A program made the position numbers and the translations under genes. A stretch of 64,000 bases of DNA from Bolinopsis microptera (taxonomy: Eukaryota; Ctenophora; Tentaculata; Lobata; Bolinopsidae): contig NC_087080.1 of assembly GCF_026151205.1 (NCBI RefSeq), positions 1,668,879-1,732,878 on the forward strand. The letters run 5' to 3'. The number at the start of each line of letters is the position of its first letter. Positions within the stretch are counted from its first letter, which is position 1. The notes under the pieces are model-generated. The model was given only the letters and a program-made list of their open reading frames with translations. It was not told the origin of the DNA and ran no database searches. Below, piece by piece: positions 10,339 to 22,447 of the stretch.

Positions 10339-11085
10339 CTGTAATAAAACAATAGAAAACACAAAGAGGACGAGAGGTGCGACATGCATTTGATCTGCAT
10401 TTGATCTGACACAGAGCTCGGCTGTATCATGATGAAGGCCAGCCAGCGCCTCCCCTCCCAAGTAATGAGACGCTGAACACATGCCACCCTTCCTCACAAC
10501 AAATGCCACCTTCTATAGTTGAATTTTTCAATCGATCACTGGTGGTGTTGGCTAGATTTCTTTTTTTCAGTACTCGAGGACATACTAGCGTGACATGTGC
10601 ACTATTTGGCATGCACTGAGTTTAGTAATGCAGACTCTACGGATCTTTTGTGTGAGATGAAGTTCCCCACGTGACAGGATTTAGAGACATGGTAAATTAA
10701 AGGCAGGCGCTGAACATATTAGATCACTAGTGGACGAGTATTTTGCCAGGCAAAACATCCTTGGAATGTATCTAATGATCTGTTCGAGACAGTTCTATTA
10801 TGCTCATAATATCACGATATAATGTAATTAGGTCGATGACTCTTTTGATGATTCAAATAGGCTCGCTGCACAATTCAACAAGTAGGAAACTGATACGTGA
10901 ACAGTGAACACTACATAATATTGCAACCCTGGGTTGTTTCTTGAACTGCTTAATTTGGTTTCGAAAAGGAATTGTTTAAAAACAACAGCATATTCTACAT
11001 ATTAATATGTTATCGACCAATACAGTCTGTACAATGACTGCTCTTACTTTTGTTTTAAATCAGAGTTATTGATATGGAATATTCC
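10339..11085. other. Region without recognised genes
   Basis: AT-rich DNA, possibly further 5' introns of the minus-strand gene. The open frames at 10201-10612 on the minus strand show no family I recognise and no consistent splice phase with the downstream exons. Confidence 0.3.
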
Positions 11086-11285
11086 ATGCAGCCATCTAGC
11101 AAGGTCACTGAGGAATGAGGATGGCACAAGACACGATTGAGGTACTAAAAGTTCTATTCCCAAAGAAAGCTTTGATAAACGGAAAATCATCAGAATACAA
11201 AAAGAGATTTTTGAAGAAGAGCTTTTCTGCCGGCCCCGTGATTGAAATTTCGTGGTTTTGACTGATTTTTACCAATGACCAATCA

Positions 11286-11750
11286 GTGAGAGTGACACAA
11301 GTCGCCATCAAGGTACTGGAAGCAGTATATCCGGAGAAAACTTTGATGCAAAACTTTGATACATTCTTGGTGAATGGGGAGGATTTACGCTTGGATTACA
11401 GACTCAATTGCAAAAGCAACAGCATATACATTGCACGGTGTACCCTTTGTAGCAATTTGCCCCAAAAATTGAAGGAGGACACATATTTTGGACAAACTGT
11501 TTCCCCCATGCATGTGCGGATGAATGGCCATAGAAATAAATTTAAGATAGACAGTTCTTTGACTTATGAGAAATCGGCCCTTTCAATGCATTGTTTTTTG
11601 ACTCATAAATCCTCCTTTAACATGTCTTTTTATAAATTAGGAATTGTTAAGAAAGTGAAGCCGCTGAATTTAGATAGAGAAGAGGTCAGACTGATTGATA
11701 AATTTAGGACTAAGATTTGGGGCTTAAATAGGATAGTAGTTGTTAGATGA
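11286..11750 (+). pseudogene. GIY-YIG endonuclease remnant, Penelope-like retroelement
   Basis: The frame contains SIYIARCTLCSNL, then YFGQTVSPMHVRMNGHRNKF. This is the pattern of the GIY-YIG nuclease at the C-terminus of Penelope-like elements: a Y-I start strand, a CxxC pair, YxGQT, an Arg-bearing helix and NxHR. The usual 'GIY' is replaced by SIY and 'YIG' by YFG. No reverse transcriptase is found upstream, so this is a 3' fragment; the first 45 residues come from the duplicated block and need not belong to it. An in-frame ATG exists at 11286, but I doubt that it is a real start. The related bacterial-type nuclease fold would give the same pattern, so the Penelope assignment is inference from family knowledge. 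Confidence 0.65.
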
Positions 11751-12027
11751 TTTCATATTTATATAGTTTCATTTTCATGTTTCTATGTGTTGTCGCTGCT
11801 TTTTAATATTGAGTTCTGATGCTTTGTACATGAATTTCCCCGATTGAATTTTGATTCCCTGATTTGCAAGTTTTCAGACATTGGTCTGTGTTATTTCATA
11901 AAAGTTTTCTGACTTACGTATATTCAGGTCTAATGATGTAGTTTTTCTACGAAGATTTCAACCTGAACCTTGTGTGTTTATTTACTGTGTGTCCAAACAA
12001 ATAAAGATTTGATGTAATGAAGATATT

Positions 12028-12055
12028 GAATATGTCCTACCGGTAGGACATATTC
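12028..12055. repeat. Perfect 28-bp palindrome
   Basis: The sequence GAATATGTCCTACC followed at once by its exact reverse complement, with no loop. It lies between the two copies of the duplicated block and could mark an element end or a rearrangement junction. Confidence 0.8.
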
Positions 12056-12549
12056 GAATTTTAGCTTTCCGCGACCCAAATTTCACTGTGTTGACTGAAT
12101 TTTTCTAGAATGACCATCTTACAGGGTCACTGAAAATGGCACAAGACACGATTGAGGTACTTAAAGTTCTATTCCCAAAAATAGATTTGATAAACGGAAA
12201 ATCATCAGAATACAAAAAGAGATTTTGAAAGATTTTTGAAGAGGAGATTTTCTGTCGTCCCCTTGACCGAAATTTCGCAGTTTTTACTGACATTTTTACC
12301 AGTGACCAATCAGTGAGGTCGGTGAAAGTGACATAAGCCGCCATCAAGGTACTGGAACCTGTCTATCCGGAGAAAACGTTGATGCTGAAATTTCTACCGG
12401 TAGCAGCGTAGGACTTTTTCAAATTTCAGCTTTCTGTGAATTTCACTGTTTTAAAGTTTTAATTTGTCTGAATTTTTCTCGAATGACCAATAAATGGGTT
12501 CTCTGTGGGTGGCACAAGACACATTTGAGGTACTATCCTATTACTAACC

Positions 12550-13038
12550 AGATCAGCCCTTGTCAGACTTCCAGCTGCAACTACTAAATATAATTGATGA
12601 GTTACTGTGACCAGCTGTCAGAGTTTAGAATTTAATTAGTTACTTAGTTTCTTAGTTAATTAGTTAATTAGTTAATTAGTTCCTCGGACCTCATTACAAA
12701 ACCGGCCTCCCGATAAAGAGTAATATTGAATTATGATATCTTAAACAAATATATTTTAAACGACAGTATAATTACTGTAGATCACTTTAACCACTGTTAT
12801 TCCAAATCTAAAAATGACTCTGTATTTCGCGTGCATCAAAATTTACAAGCGGGTCAGTAGATTTAAAAAGATAGAACTGCAGAGTAACAGAAGACAGTGT
12901 TAACCGAGGTAGGAAATCCACACAATAGCGGGCAGTACTTGGCCACAAGCTTCAAACTTACATTTTTAAGGGAATGGAGAGCTGAAGATACCTCACAAAT
13001 GTTTTGTTAACTATTGATTCCAACGAAGTTTTTTTCAG
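12550..13038. other. Non-coding, with AGTTAATT repeats
   Basis: Contains a run of TTAGTTAATTAG units (12635-12680) and otherwise nothing I recognise. Confidence 0.4.
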
Positions 13039-13132
13039 GGAGTCAGTCCCAATAACTGAAGAACTCAAAAACCATGGATACACGTACATTAGGGTGGAGA
13101 ATAACCAGAAGGGCATTCTAAAGATCCACTAG
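13039..13132 (+). CDS. Possible 3'-terminal exon, unknown protein
   Basis: A strong acceptor (pyrimidine run then CAG at 13036-13038) opens a frame reading ESVPITEELKNHGYTYIRVE and ending NNQKGILKIH before TAG at 13130. The composition looks like real protein, but I could not place an upstream exon, and it may be a fragment of a mobile element. Confidence 0.3.
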
Positions 13133-15262
13133 ATATCGGAATATCGCCCTTCAACATGTATAAGCCAATACAAAGTATAGCATTTTCCAAGTAATTCCGG
13201 ACTCACTGTTCTACCTTGTGGTTTAAAACTTATAAATCCCACTCATTCTTACATATATATTCTGGAATATGATTGTGCAGTGTGCCCCCGGAAGGGAATT
13301 TTCCACGTTTTTGGAGCACTGTCTCCCATTTCATAGCATCGAACAATGACACTATACCTCAGCTGCTAAAATCTCAAATTAACCAGAATAGCTGAAACAA
13401 GAATTGCGCCCGTTGTTTTGTTTTGGCGGACGCTAGATTTCCATTTCACATTTACTATAAATTTAAGTATAAGCTCCAATCAGCTCACTTCAATCTTCAT
13501 GATAATAATATTGATAAATTAATACGAGAAACACTTGAAATTCAGTTCAAAAACACTCGAAATTCAGTTCAATTGCCGTATAACTTAACTTGTATCTGTA
13601 ATTCAAGAAATTATCAGCAAAGGTAAACTATACTCGTGTACACATCAATACACTATGCGTGCCACGTACAAATTGGGCGTATTACCTAATAGTAATATTA
13701 TACATTACATGCATCATATACATTAAAACACAGTCGCGCCGCGCATTCATAGATCACAGGCTATCTATACATCACATCTCCGCAAGCAATCCTCGCGTGC
13801 GCGCAACTTTTTCGTTGCATGGTAACGGACGGAATGACATCATATTCAGACCCGCCTACTGCTATCTCCAAAATCCACGTTTTTCTGCAAAAACCTCCAT
13901 TCGTAACCTTTCACTATTGCCTTTTTTCAAAAGGGTGAAAAGGAAAAAATAGGGGCCAGCTTTTCGTGGCTGAAGTACAGGATGGAAACTGGAATAGGTT
14001 AAATCACAGTAGATGTTGAAACTTATTCGGAACTTTAAACTCATAATGACCACTCACTATAGAAAGATATGTCAGGATGTGAAGGTTGGAAGTTAAAATT
14101 GCTCTGCACCACAATTCATCAATATGTGTCAAGATTCCAATAATATTTTAAATACACTATTGTCCGACTTTTCCATGTCTCGTGCACAGCAAAACATGCA
14201 ACATTGCAGAATATTCTGAACTTGCAAAGGTAGTTACAGCGTGTAAGTGGACTGCAGGAAGAGAACCTGAAGTTTTGCACGTGTGCAGTTCACCCCACTT
14301 CAGTGATCAACAAAATAACTGCTTAGCATGCTGCTAAGGTGTAGGATGCTGGATTATCATAGAATATTTACCGAGTATATATTTACTGAGTTTAGTGTTT
14401 ACATTAAGCAATCTCAATTAAACTTGAATAAAGGAAATTGAGAGCATCTGTTTTTATCTTTGTACCTGAGTTTTTTCCAGGGTTAGACTTGCCGCTGTGT
14501 CCGGGCTGAAAAGATAGGATAATCTTTACTTCACTTAGTTATAAGAATGTAAGATTATTATAGAGGATTACTCGCAGTCGGTTTAACATGTAGACAATTA
14601 AAGTGATTGTATCTAAATGTAACACGTATAAATAACTGATACAATTATAAGATTATAGACATCACCAGTTTTAATCGTAGCTGTGAATTCTAGATTATCT
14701 TGGTATAGATTTATCGCATTTGAGTGGAGAAATGTGGGATGTATATAGTACATATTATTCTCTACTATAATTCAGAGAATTCTTTCTGCTGTCTGTACGA
14801 CCGCCCACGTGCAAATTAGATGAAAAATAGGTAGTTGCGTAGTAACCATAGTACCTTAACGAGGATTGTTACACGCACGTGCACGTGCAATGATTGTTTT
14901 AACGTCATTTTAATCGGTTTTGTTGATATTACGCTGTGTTTAGTACGAGCAACATTTTATTTGGCTGTATCTTCGGTTGTGTAGGATATTTTTTGACGCG
15001 ATTTAAACTTACTAACAAAGAATACTATTAGCGTCCTCCCTGTGACCACGGCTTTTCTAGTTTGTTATATAGTAGTGTTGAAAGTATGAACACATGAAAA
15101 CATGTGCATCCACATCCACACCCACTTCCACTGGTCTTTATTGTGGGTGGCCGGTGGTGACGACACAATGCGACACACATCTTAACAATAACATTAACAG
15201 AATAAGTTCTCGATTTAAGTCGATATTCAAAATTTCTATAACGTTTCAATTTGTTTGCTGCA
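13133..15262. other. Region without recognised genes upstream of the tectonin gene
   Basis: AT-rich; the open frames at 13423-13952 have no recognisable domain. At 14870-14890 a CACGTGCACGTGCA run (double E-box) lies about 380 bp before the tectonin start and may belong to its promoter, which is speculative. A (CCACATCCACA) stretch lies at 15107-15135. Confidence 0.35.
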
Positions 15263-16159
15263 ATGAGGACTGTAATCCTGATTATAAATTTCTCTACTCT
15301 TTTCATTTTGGTAAATGCAAACTGTGGCTACACATACACTGACCCTGTCCATGGTGTTCAAAAGGTGATAACAGCAGCTTGGCAGCAGATTACAGGACAA
15401 CTTACCAAGATCTCGAAAGGAGATTCAGGAGTGTGGGGTGTCAATAGCAATGACAAAATCTACCAGCTTAATACTAATGGAAACAGCTGGACTCAAATCG
15501 CTGGTGGATTGGTGCAAGTTTCATCTGGGGCATCTGTTTGGGGGGTCAACAAAGCCGATGCAATCTACAAGTACTTGGGAGACAACAAATGGAGAAAGAT
15601 CGGCGGACTACTGACAAACGTAGATGTGAGCAACAAGGATCACGTGTGGGGAGTGAACAGAGGACAGAATATCTACAGAAGGACTGGCGGCTCATGGCAG
15701 CATATCGGCGGGAAACTCATCCAAATCAGTGTCGGGGAATCTGGGGTGTGGGGAGTGAATTCGGCACACGATATCTACTACCGAGTGGGAACGTACGGTG
15801 ACGCCGACACTGCTGGAACAAGCTGGACACAGGTTTCTGGAAAACTGCAATGGATTAGCTCAGGAACGGACCTTGTTGTTGGCGTAAATTCTGCTAATGA
15901 AATCTTTTACCGCGAGGGAATGACAGCAGATAACCCTACAGGCACAGGATGGGTAAAGGTATCTGGAAAGTTGATGCAGATCGATGTGAACAGAAAAGAA
16001 GTAGTTGGAACTAACTCTGGGCACTCAATCTACAAATCTCCAGTCGGAGATGAATATGTTCAAAAGGTGATAACAGCAGCTTGGCAGCAGATTACAGGAC
16101 AACTTACCAAGATCTCGAAAGGAGACTCAGGAGTGTGGGGTGTCAATAGCAATGACTAA
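15263..16159 (+). CDS. Secreted tectonin-repeat lectin
   Basis: The first ATG in frame (15263) gives MRTVILIINFSTLFILVNAN, a clear signal peptide; an earlier TTG in the same frame is not a credible start. The mature protein has six tectonin blades per 234 residues, marked by GVWGVNSND, SVWGVNKAD, HVWGVNRGQ, GVWGVNSAH, VVGVNSAN and VVGTNSGHS, each preceded by a W..I.G.L or similar strand. Six such blades form a beta-propeller that binds sugars in fish-egg lectin and tachylectin-type proteins, so a role in innate recognition or egg coat is likely, but this is family knowledge. The gene has no introns here. After one complete propeller the frame enters a second, near-identical copy and stops at TAA (16157-16159) after 35 residues of it, giving 298 residues. 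Confidence 0.9.
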   Translation: MRTVILIINFSTLFILVNANCGYTYTDPVHGVQKVITAAWQQITGQLTKISKGDSGVWGVNSNDKIYQLNTNGNSWTQIAGGLVQVSSGASVWGVNKADAIYKYLGDNKWRKIGGLLTNVDVSNKDHVWGVNRGQNIYRRTGGSWQHIGGKLIQISVGESGVWGVNSAHDIYYRVGTYGDADTAGTSWTQVSGKLQWISSGTDLVVGVNSANEIFYREGMTADNPTGTGWVKVSGKLMQIDVNRKEVVGTNSGHSIYKSPVGDEYVQKVITAAWQQITGQLTKISKGDSGVWGVNSND

Positions 16160-16759
16160 ATCTACCAGCTTAATACTAATGGAAACAGCTGGACTCAAAT
16201 CGCTGGTGGATTGGTGCAAGTTTCATCTGGGGCATCTGTTTGGGGGGTCAACAAAGCCGATGCAATCTACAAGTACTTGGGAGACAACAAATGGAGAAAG
16301 ATCGGCGGACTACTGACAAACGTAGATGTGAGCAACAAGGATCACGTGTGGGGAGTGAACAGAGGACAGAAAATCTACAGAAGGACTGGCGGCTCATGGC
16401 AGCATATCGGCGGGAAACTCATCCAAATCAGTGTCGGGGAATCTGGGGTGTGGGGAGTGAATTCGGCACACGATATCTACTACCGAGTGGGAACGTACGG
16501 TGACGCCGACACTGCTGGAACAAGCTGGACACAGGTTTCTGGAAAACTGCAATGGATTAGCTCCGGAACGGACCTTGTTGTTGGCGTAAATTCTGCTAAT
16601 GACATCTTTTACCGCGAGGGAATGACTGCAGATAACCCTACAGGCACAGGATGGGTAAAGGTATCCGGAAAGTTGATGCAAATCGATGTGAACAGAAACG
16701 AAGTAGTTGGAACTAACTCAGGACATTCTATTTACCGATCTGCAGTCGGACAAAAATAA
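16058..16759 (+). pseudogene. Second, in-frame copy of the tectonin propeller, cut off by a nonsense codon
   Basis: The 702-bp unit 15356-16057 (exactly 234 codons) is repeated from 16058 with only a handful of substitutions. The copy stays in frame with the first to its natural stop at 16757. A single A-to-T change makes AAA of the first copy into TAA here. Without it the gene would encode a two-propeller protein of 498 residues. The remaining frame from 16211 has an internal Met but no signal peptide, so it is unlikely to make a secreted product on its own. The very low divergence points to a recent duplication and recent nonsense change, or to an assembly error. Confidence 0.85.
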
Positions 16760-19700
16760 GTTGGCTGTTTGAAGAGCAATTCGCCAAGAAAAGGACTGTA
16801 GTTGATTTTATGCTCCTCGTGCATGCGTTATTGATTATTCTTTATTATTTGAAAAAAAATTAAACAGATTATCTCAAGATTGTCCACAAAAAAAAGTGTG
16901 TGCTATAACATTTTGTTTCGGGATCGGTCACATATTACGTACACCGAATTTTGTGCACTTCGAACCACTCCCATCCCTTTCATAGGCCACTTTACCGAGC
17001 GATTGTGTGAAAGGCTTAGCTTTTTCAAACCATCTTGCGTATTATGTGAACTATCCCTCAGTTTATAAATTTTCTCACCTATTATATGTAATTATTAGAA
17101 CCAGTATGCTCATCTTACTCTTGGCCTTGAATTTATCTTTTTAAGTAGTTACACAATAACATTTAATAAAATGGGTATGATATACATCTTTTTTTTGGTT
17201 TTATCCTATGAGCTAAAAAACGATATCTTGTCATATTATAATATATAATATATAATATGCTATATATTAATATATAATGAATTTATCTCACACGATCAAA
17301 ATTTAGTGAAGTATTCTTAAAAGCTTAGTAATATCTTTCCATTTTAATAAATTATTCAAGATCATTAGTTTCAAATTAAGAAAACCACCGTTAATTCAAC
17401 ATTATCACATTAAGTATTACATTAAGTATTACATCAGCATTACATTAAGTAGATTTATTTAGTATGTGTACTGCCTCCCCCGCACTATAACCGACAAATA
17501 AACTGGTTGCAAGATGACTGTTTACATCACCATGGCAACACAAAGGTAACTAGATACCCTAAATCTAGTTAACGACCACCCTTGACATTCTTTACATTTT
17601 CGTGTTAATGGTTTAAGGGTCCAAGTGATATGATGGTTTTTTAGCGAACATATTTTAATCATGCATAAGAAGAAGAACACTGCATGATCATATTGAGTGG
17701 ACTTATGATAATTGGTACTGAAATGCTCAAGCCTAATTTCTAACCAAGTTTTAAATTAAAAATAACTAATATAAACCAATACAAAACAAACGGGGTTAAT
17801 AGATAATAATATGATCACTGATCATGGTGGGTTAGACAGTAATCAGGATAGAAATGTTTTGTAATTATACTCAAAATAACAAACCTTAGCATGTTTCCCA
17901 GAGTGAGAGCTAGAATTATCTCCGTACGTTGTGGAAGGAATGTAACGGTTCTGTCTGGGTCCCCTGCAACACCCTACTATACCCTTACATTCCTCAATAG
18001 TTGGGTTCCCTGTTTTCTGATGTACAACCAATGGTTGCAACCTGAGGAAATATTATTCAGTGGTTTTGTTTGTCTGTTTTGTAAATACTGCAGTAATACA
18101 AACACTTATTTATAATATCATTAAGTGCCAGTTTTAACTGTGCATCAATCATGTGCTAACCGTGTGCTTACCGTGCGTTAAGATTTGTGCGTTATCTGTG
18201 TCTCAAGTTATCATATTAGTGCCATTTTCATTTACCTTACTCGATATTATTATCACCGGGATTAATTAATTTACGGGTTTTTGAAAATTTCGCCTTATTT
18301 TCCCGGTACATAATTTTCCTAGCCGTTACTGAATCCGTCACTCTCGAGTAAGGTAAATCCAGTAACTTATATAATAAATCTGATAACTTATATATTAAAA
18401 TTTAATGATGGCTTCACAGGCGTTTTGTTTACCTCCCAGCGGTCATCCACCGCTTTTCTAGGTCATTTTTATCTTGAAGCTCCACCATCGATCTGTTATG
18501 GGTATGTAGAAAACATACAAATCGCTATACTCACTTTATTATTAAAAATCATAACAATTTATAATTTTTCGATCGTTTAAAAATCGCGTTACATACTCAA
18601 TACATCATACTGTATTAATTGACAATATTTTTCATTTGTCGATGAAAATGAGGTCTTCAACTAAACTACTCTGCTGTTCATAAAGGAACCAAAAAGAGTA
18701 GTGTGAACTGTATAGTAACCCACCTTGCTTTCAGGAGCCAACCAAAATACTGCCCAGTGTCCTTCCGCTTGTGGTTAGTTTCTGTCATTCTGTTTATAAC
18801 AGCACTTTTAACCCTCTTTACACTCGCATCTATATTTGAAATCATTTCCTTACTCGGACTCGGTATCTCCTGATAGTGAACAAGTATAATTCAAATTACC
18901 TTACCTTAAAACAATAAAACTGTTAACTGCCTTCCTTAAATTACATCATCTTTCCTAGACGCCCTAGTGTCTTGTTTAGTCTAGTTTCTTATTTAGTCTA
19001 GTGTAGCATGATTGAGAAGAATGATTTTTACCATGACGTCCCTCCCACACCTCATTTTAGAGACACCTCCTTCCCCAAGAACAATACTTTATTGCTGACA
19101 ATTGTGAAAAGCCAACTTTTGCATGATTCGTACTCGCTCATTTGATAATTCATTCCATGAGAAGTTTCAATTGGCACACTTATATTCTGCACATTAACAT
19201 AATATTCTATTATCAACATCTCCAATGGCTTGCACAAGAATTACAGCATTGCAAGAGACGGCACTGGTCTTTAAAATACATTAAACATTATGAAAACGTT
19301 TTTTAACACACAGGATATATTCATAATTCTGTAAAGAACCACTATCCAGTGCATCAGCAGAACTTAATAAAGTAACAATGATAACTGAACTAACTCTGTG
19401 TCTTCTGTAAGCAGAATCAGCTGCAGGTATCTGTTTAAAGGGCTGCTGAACCGGAGAAATGAGAGAGTTGTGCCGAGAAAGTGAGAGGAGAGGGATAGGT
19501 TTGATCATACAGTGAGGCTGGTTCACGGTTCTTGGAAACGTTATGTACTGGGTTGTTGCCCTACTTTGTACCATCTGTCTTCTTGTATCGATAATGCTAT
19601 CAAGATATTTTTGAATAAGTGAAAATTATTGATGAATTTCAGGATTTAACAGCCATTGGCAGTCAAGTTTTGTCTTCAGACAAGTTTTGTATAGATATTT

Positions 19701-20175
19701 TAGTTTTGCAGCAAATAAGAGGACTAGCTGGTAAAAGCAAAACATTCAGTTTTTTAAACCTGATTGTAGCTGTCATGAGAAATTCATAATGAATCTAAGA
19801 CTGAAATATGATATTTCTCTGATTCAAACTGATGCTGCTGTTTTCTGACAGAATTGCTTAAAGACCACTCAAAAATCCGAGGTTTTCAAGCACTTTTGAC
19901 ACATTCATGACAACTTGTGGCATAATAATCGGCTTCAAAGGGGGTTTCTGATGGTTTTCAGGAATAGTTCTTGACCTAAAAAAGAAATTTGGGTTAAAGA
20001 ATTCAGAATTTTTTAAATGATCTTTAAGCATATTTGTTAGAAAACGGCAGAATTATCCTTATCATAATATTCTGATTTCATTAATTTCTCAGCTGTGCAT
20101 CCTTGCTTTCAGTGGGGCAAAATTTATTTCTGTCAAATGAATAAATGATAATCCAACATTCTTACTACCTTCTTA
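16760..20175. other. Long stretch without recognised genes
   Basis: AT-rich; contains an alternating ATATAATATATTA tract at 17240-17280 and (ACATTAAGT) copies at 17410-17450. The frames at 17891-18115 and 19281-19574 have no recognisable domain or supporting splice sites. A 40-bp segment at 18735-18774 with good acceptor and donor sites could be a small exon but cannot be linked to anything. Confidence 0.35.
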
Positions 20176-20190
20176 TATATTTAAAGTCAT

Positions 20191-20850
20191 TATTGTGACG
20201 GTACATTAGAACTAGACAGAAACGAAGTGTGAAGGGCCTGAACGGAACCCCTCGGTTTTAGTTGCTTGTTTAACACTGCCGCACAGCAAGGACATCCACC
20301 GCCGGTGGATTCCATCGGGTTCTCCAAGGATGGGCACATAGCTCACTCCACACTTTGCTCTGTCAAATGTTGCTTATATACCAAGGATCTACAGGAAATA
20401 TTTCCTTGTGAGTTTAGAGGGCCATCTGTGAACAGACAACTACCTCATTCCCAACTATAGGAACTAGCATTCCTATACTATCCCAACGAGCTACACCAAG
20501 CATAGTTTCAGATGAGAACAGCCGCGATAAATCAGCAGGCTAGTACTCTTGTCTCTTGATTATATATTTAAAGTCTCTATTGTGACGGTACATTAGAACT
20601 AGACAGAAACAAAGTGTGAAGGGCCTGAACGGAACCCCTCGGTTTCAGTTCCTTGTTTAACACTGCCGTACAGCAAGGACATCCACCGGGTTCTCCTAGG
20701 ATGGGCACATAGCTCACTCCACACTATGTTCTGTCAAATGTTGCTTATATACCAAGGATCTACAGGAAATATTTCCTTGTAAGTTTTTTTAGAGGGCGAT
20801 CTGTGAACAGACAACTACCTCATTCCCAACTATAGGAACTAGAATTCCTA
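20191..20850. repeat. ~387-bp satellite, one full and one truncated copy
   Basis: Unit start TATTGTGACGGTACATTAG recurs at 20578. Copies share GAACGGAACCCCTCGG, CAAGGACATCCACC and GAACAGACAACTACCTCATT. The first unit has a 24-base extra piece around CCGCCGGTGGATTCC. An inverted copy of the same unit is at 32341-32722, again bordered on both sides by the TCACAATAGTGACTTTAATA edge. No coding capacity is seen; the class (satellite or non-autonomous element that inserts as tandem units) is open. Confidence 0.75.
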
Positions 20851-20870
20851 GAAAAGTTACCACAGGGATA
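20850..20870 (+). other. 21-base match to conserved 28S rRNA
   Basis: At the 3' edge of the second satellite copy the sequence reads AGAAAAGTTACCACAGGGAT followed by A. This is the universally conserved 28S segment just before the ACTGGCTTGTGGC motif, and it then breaks off into unrelated AT-rich DNA. It is far too short for a functional rRNA; it looks like a captured scrap of rDNA at an insertion or recombination junction. Confidence 0.55.
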
Positions 20871-22344
20871 TGTTATAAATAAATACTAGAAATCTAAAAC
20901 GAAATTTATTCCCACTTAGTATGAAATGAAAAACCTAGCTTCTGTGGGGCGCATGAGTTTTTTCCAAATTCTTCAACAAACAAGTTTACAATTATATAGT
21001 TACCCAAAGTAGTTAATAAATGCTTGCATGACTGTGATTCACAACACTTTCTTAGAAGATTGAGAATTAAAATGACCAACATGATTCACATAATGTTGAT
21101 TTTGCAATTTCTCAAGTACTCTTAGACCACATTCAAGCAAATATCAGTAAACCAAATATCAGGAAGTTTAGAAAATATAATTATATTCAATAGATTAATG
21201 GAGCTTAAGTCAATATTAAAGCGTGGAGTAACTGGAAGAAATTTAGTAAACACCTTACTTCTGTGGAGTACCTTGCTTCTGTGGGGCATATACCTGCAAT
21301 CTAACAATTATTTCAATTAATACACCAACCTGATACAAAAGTAAAATACAATTTTAAGTTCAATCACTGAGAAATACGATACTGATTGTCGATAAATGAC
21401 CATTCAAAAATTGTCTTTTCTCAACTTCCACATAACAAAGATTTAGTTTAAATAGAGTATTCGACTATGCTGCGTACGCAATTAGTATTAATATATTTTA
21501 AATATTACCTACCATACTATAATGATGAAAAGCATAAAATAACTGGCTACAATGAGCATTTCATTAATAATAAATATTAGAGATCAAAAATTTTAATTTC
21601 AAACAGACAATTTTGAATACCCACCTAACAAATCTATACCTTAAATGTTCATAGAACATAATATTTGACTGTACCAATCACTTGACGTTTCAAAATGAAA
21701 GTTTGGTTAAAGATGCAGTTATACCAAATAAAAGGCCACTGTTATACCAAAGGTAACTGGTTCTCAAAGCACAAAGGTTACTGAAACAAACTTTCTTCGA
21801 GATATAAATTAAAAACAGTCCATATATGTTTAGCTTGACTGCATTTTAAATTCATATTAACAAACTCACCGATTAAAAGTATGTGCAGCGCTGTTAATTA
21901 CTTATGCGAGTGGAAGAGTCAATATTTCTTTGCTTCATTCTCTCACAGGAGTGTGTGCAAAGGAAATAGCGCACCAAGTAAATTGAAATACTTAAAAGAC
22001 AAACAACTGAACTTTGAATTCTGTTTGGGTTTAAACAAAATGAATAAATTGTAATACAAACAATATTTTGACGGATGTTACTCGTCTAAATTTCTTCGAA
22101 GTAGCGCGCGCCGCTTTCTTCTCGATGGCAAGTGCTACGAAGTAGCGCGCGCCGGGCCTGGTCATTAACAATGGTCAAACAATATTTAGTCCTTGGGCAT
22201 GAAATTCGTTTTTGTTTGGCGATTGGCATGCATGGATCTTTTCTAAACTAAAAATAATGTGAAGGCAGCTCAAAAGCTTACTGGGCTTTAAAAACAAATT
22301 GGTTTTTAAAGTTTTTTCCTTTTCAATGCCATTTATTTTTATAG
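20871..22344. other. Non-coding; GC-rich duplicated motif at 22100-22160
   Basis: AT-rich with no recognised gene. CGAAGTAGCGCGCGCCG occurs twice, 39 bases apart (22097 and 22136), in an otherwise AT-rich setting. Confidence 0.4.
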
Positions 22345-22447
22345 TAGTAGTAGTAGTAGTAAATCTTTCAAAGTACGAAATATCTCTTTAAAAGAGCATC
22401 CTAGGCACCTTATAGATATCAAAACGCATAAAAAGAAAACAAAAACA

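Larger units (their letters stand above)
11090..12540 (+). repeat. Duplicated ~270-bp block (11100-11345, 12120-12390, partial at 12480-12540)
   Basis: Two diverged direct copies share GGCACAAGACACGATTGAGG, AAACGGAAAATCATCAGAAT and GTGACCAATCAGTGAG. In the first copy the plus strand reads MAQDTIEVLKVLFPKK and, 190 bases on, VTQVAIKVLEAVYPEK, so the block itself looks like two older repeats. A third partial copy follows at 12480. The first copy runs into the GIY-YIG frame. Confidence 0.65.

Noticed and set aside
13423..13952. Two open frames of 67 and 97 codons
   Set aside because: No domain, no splice context, and AT-rich composition typical of chance frames.
16394..16681. Antisense and shifted frames within the tectonin gene
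   Set aside because: Shadows of the real frame; they repeat in both gene copies.
20191..20850. Possible long terminal repeats of a retroelement
   Set aside because: The two copies are directly adjacent with no internal coding region and lack TG..CA ends, so a satellite is more likely.
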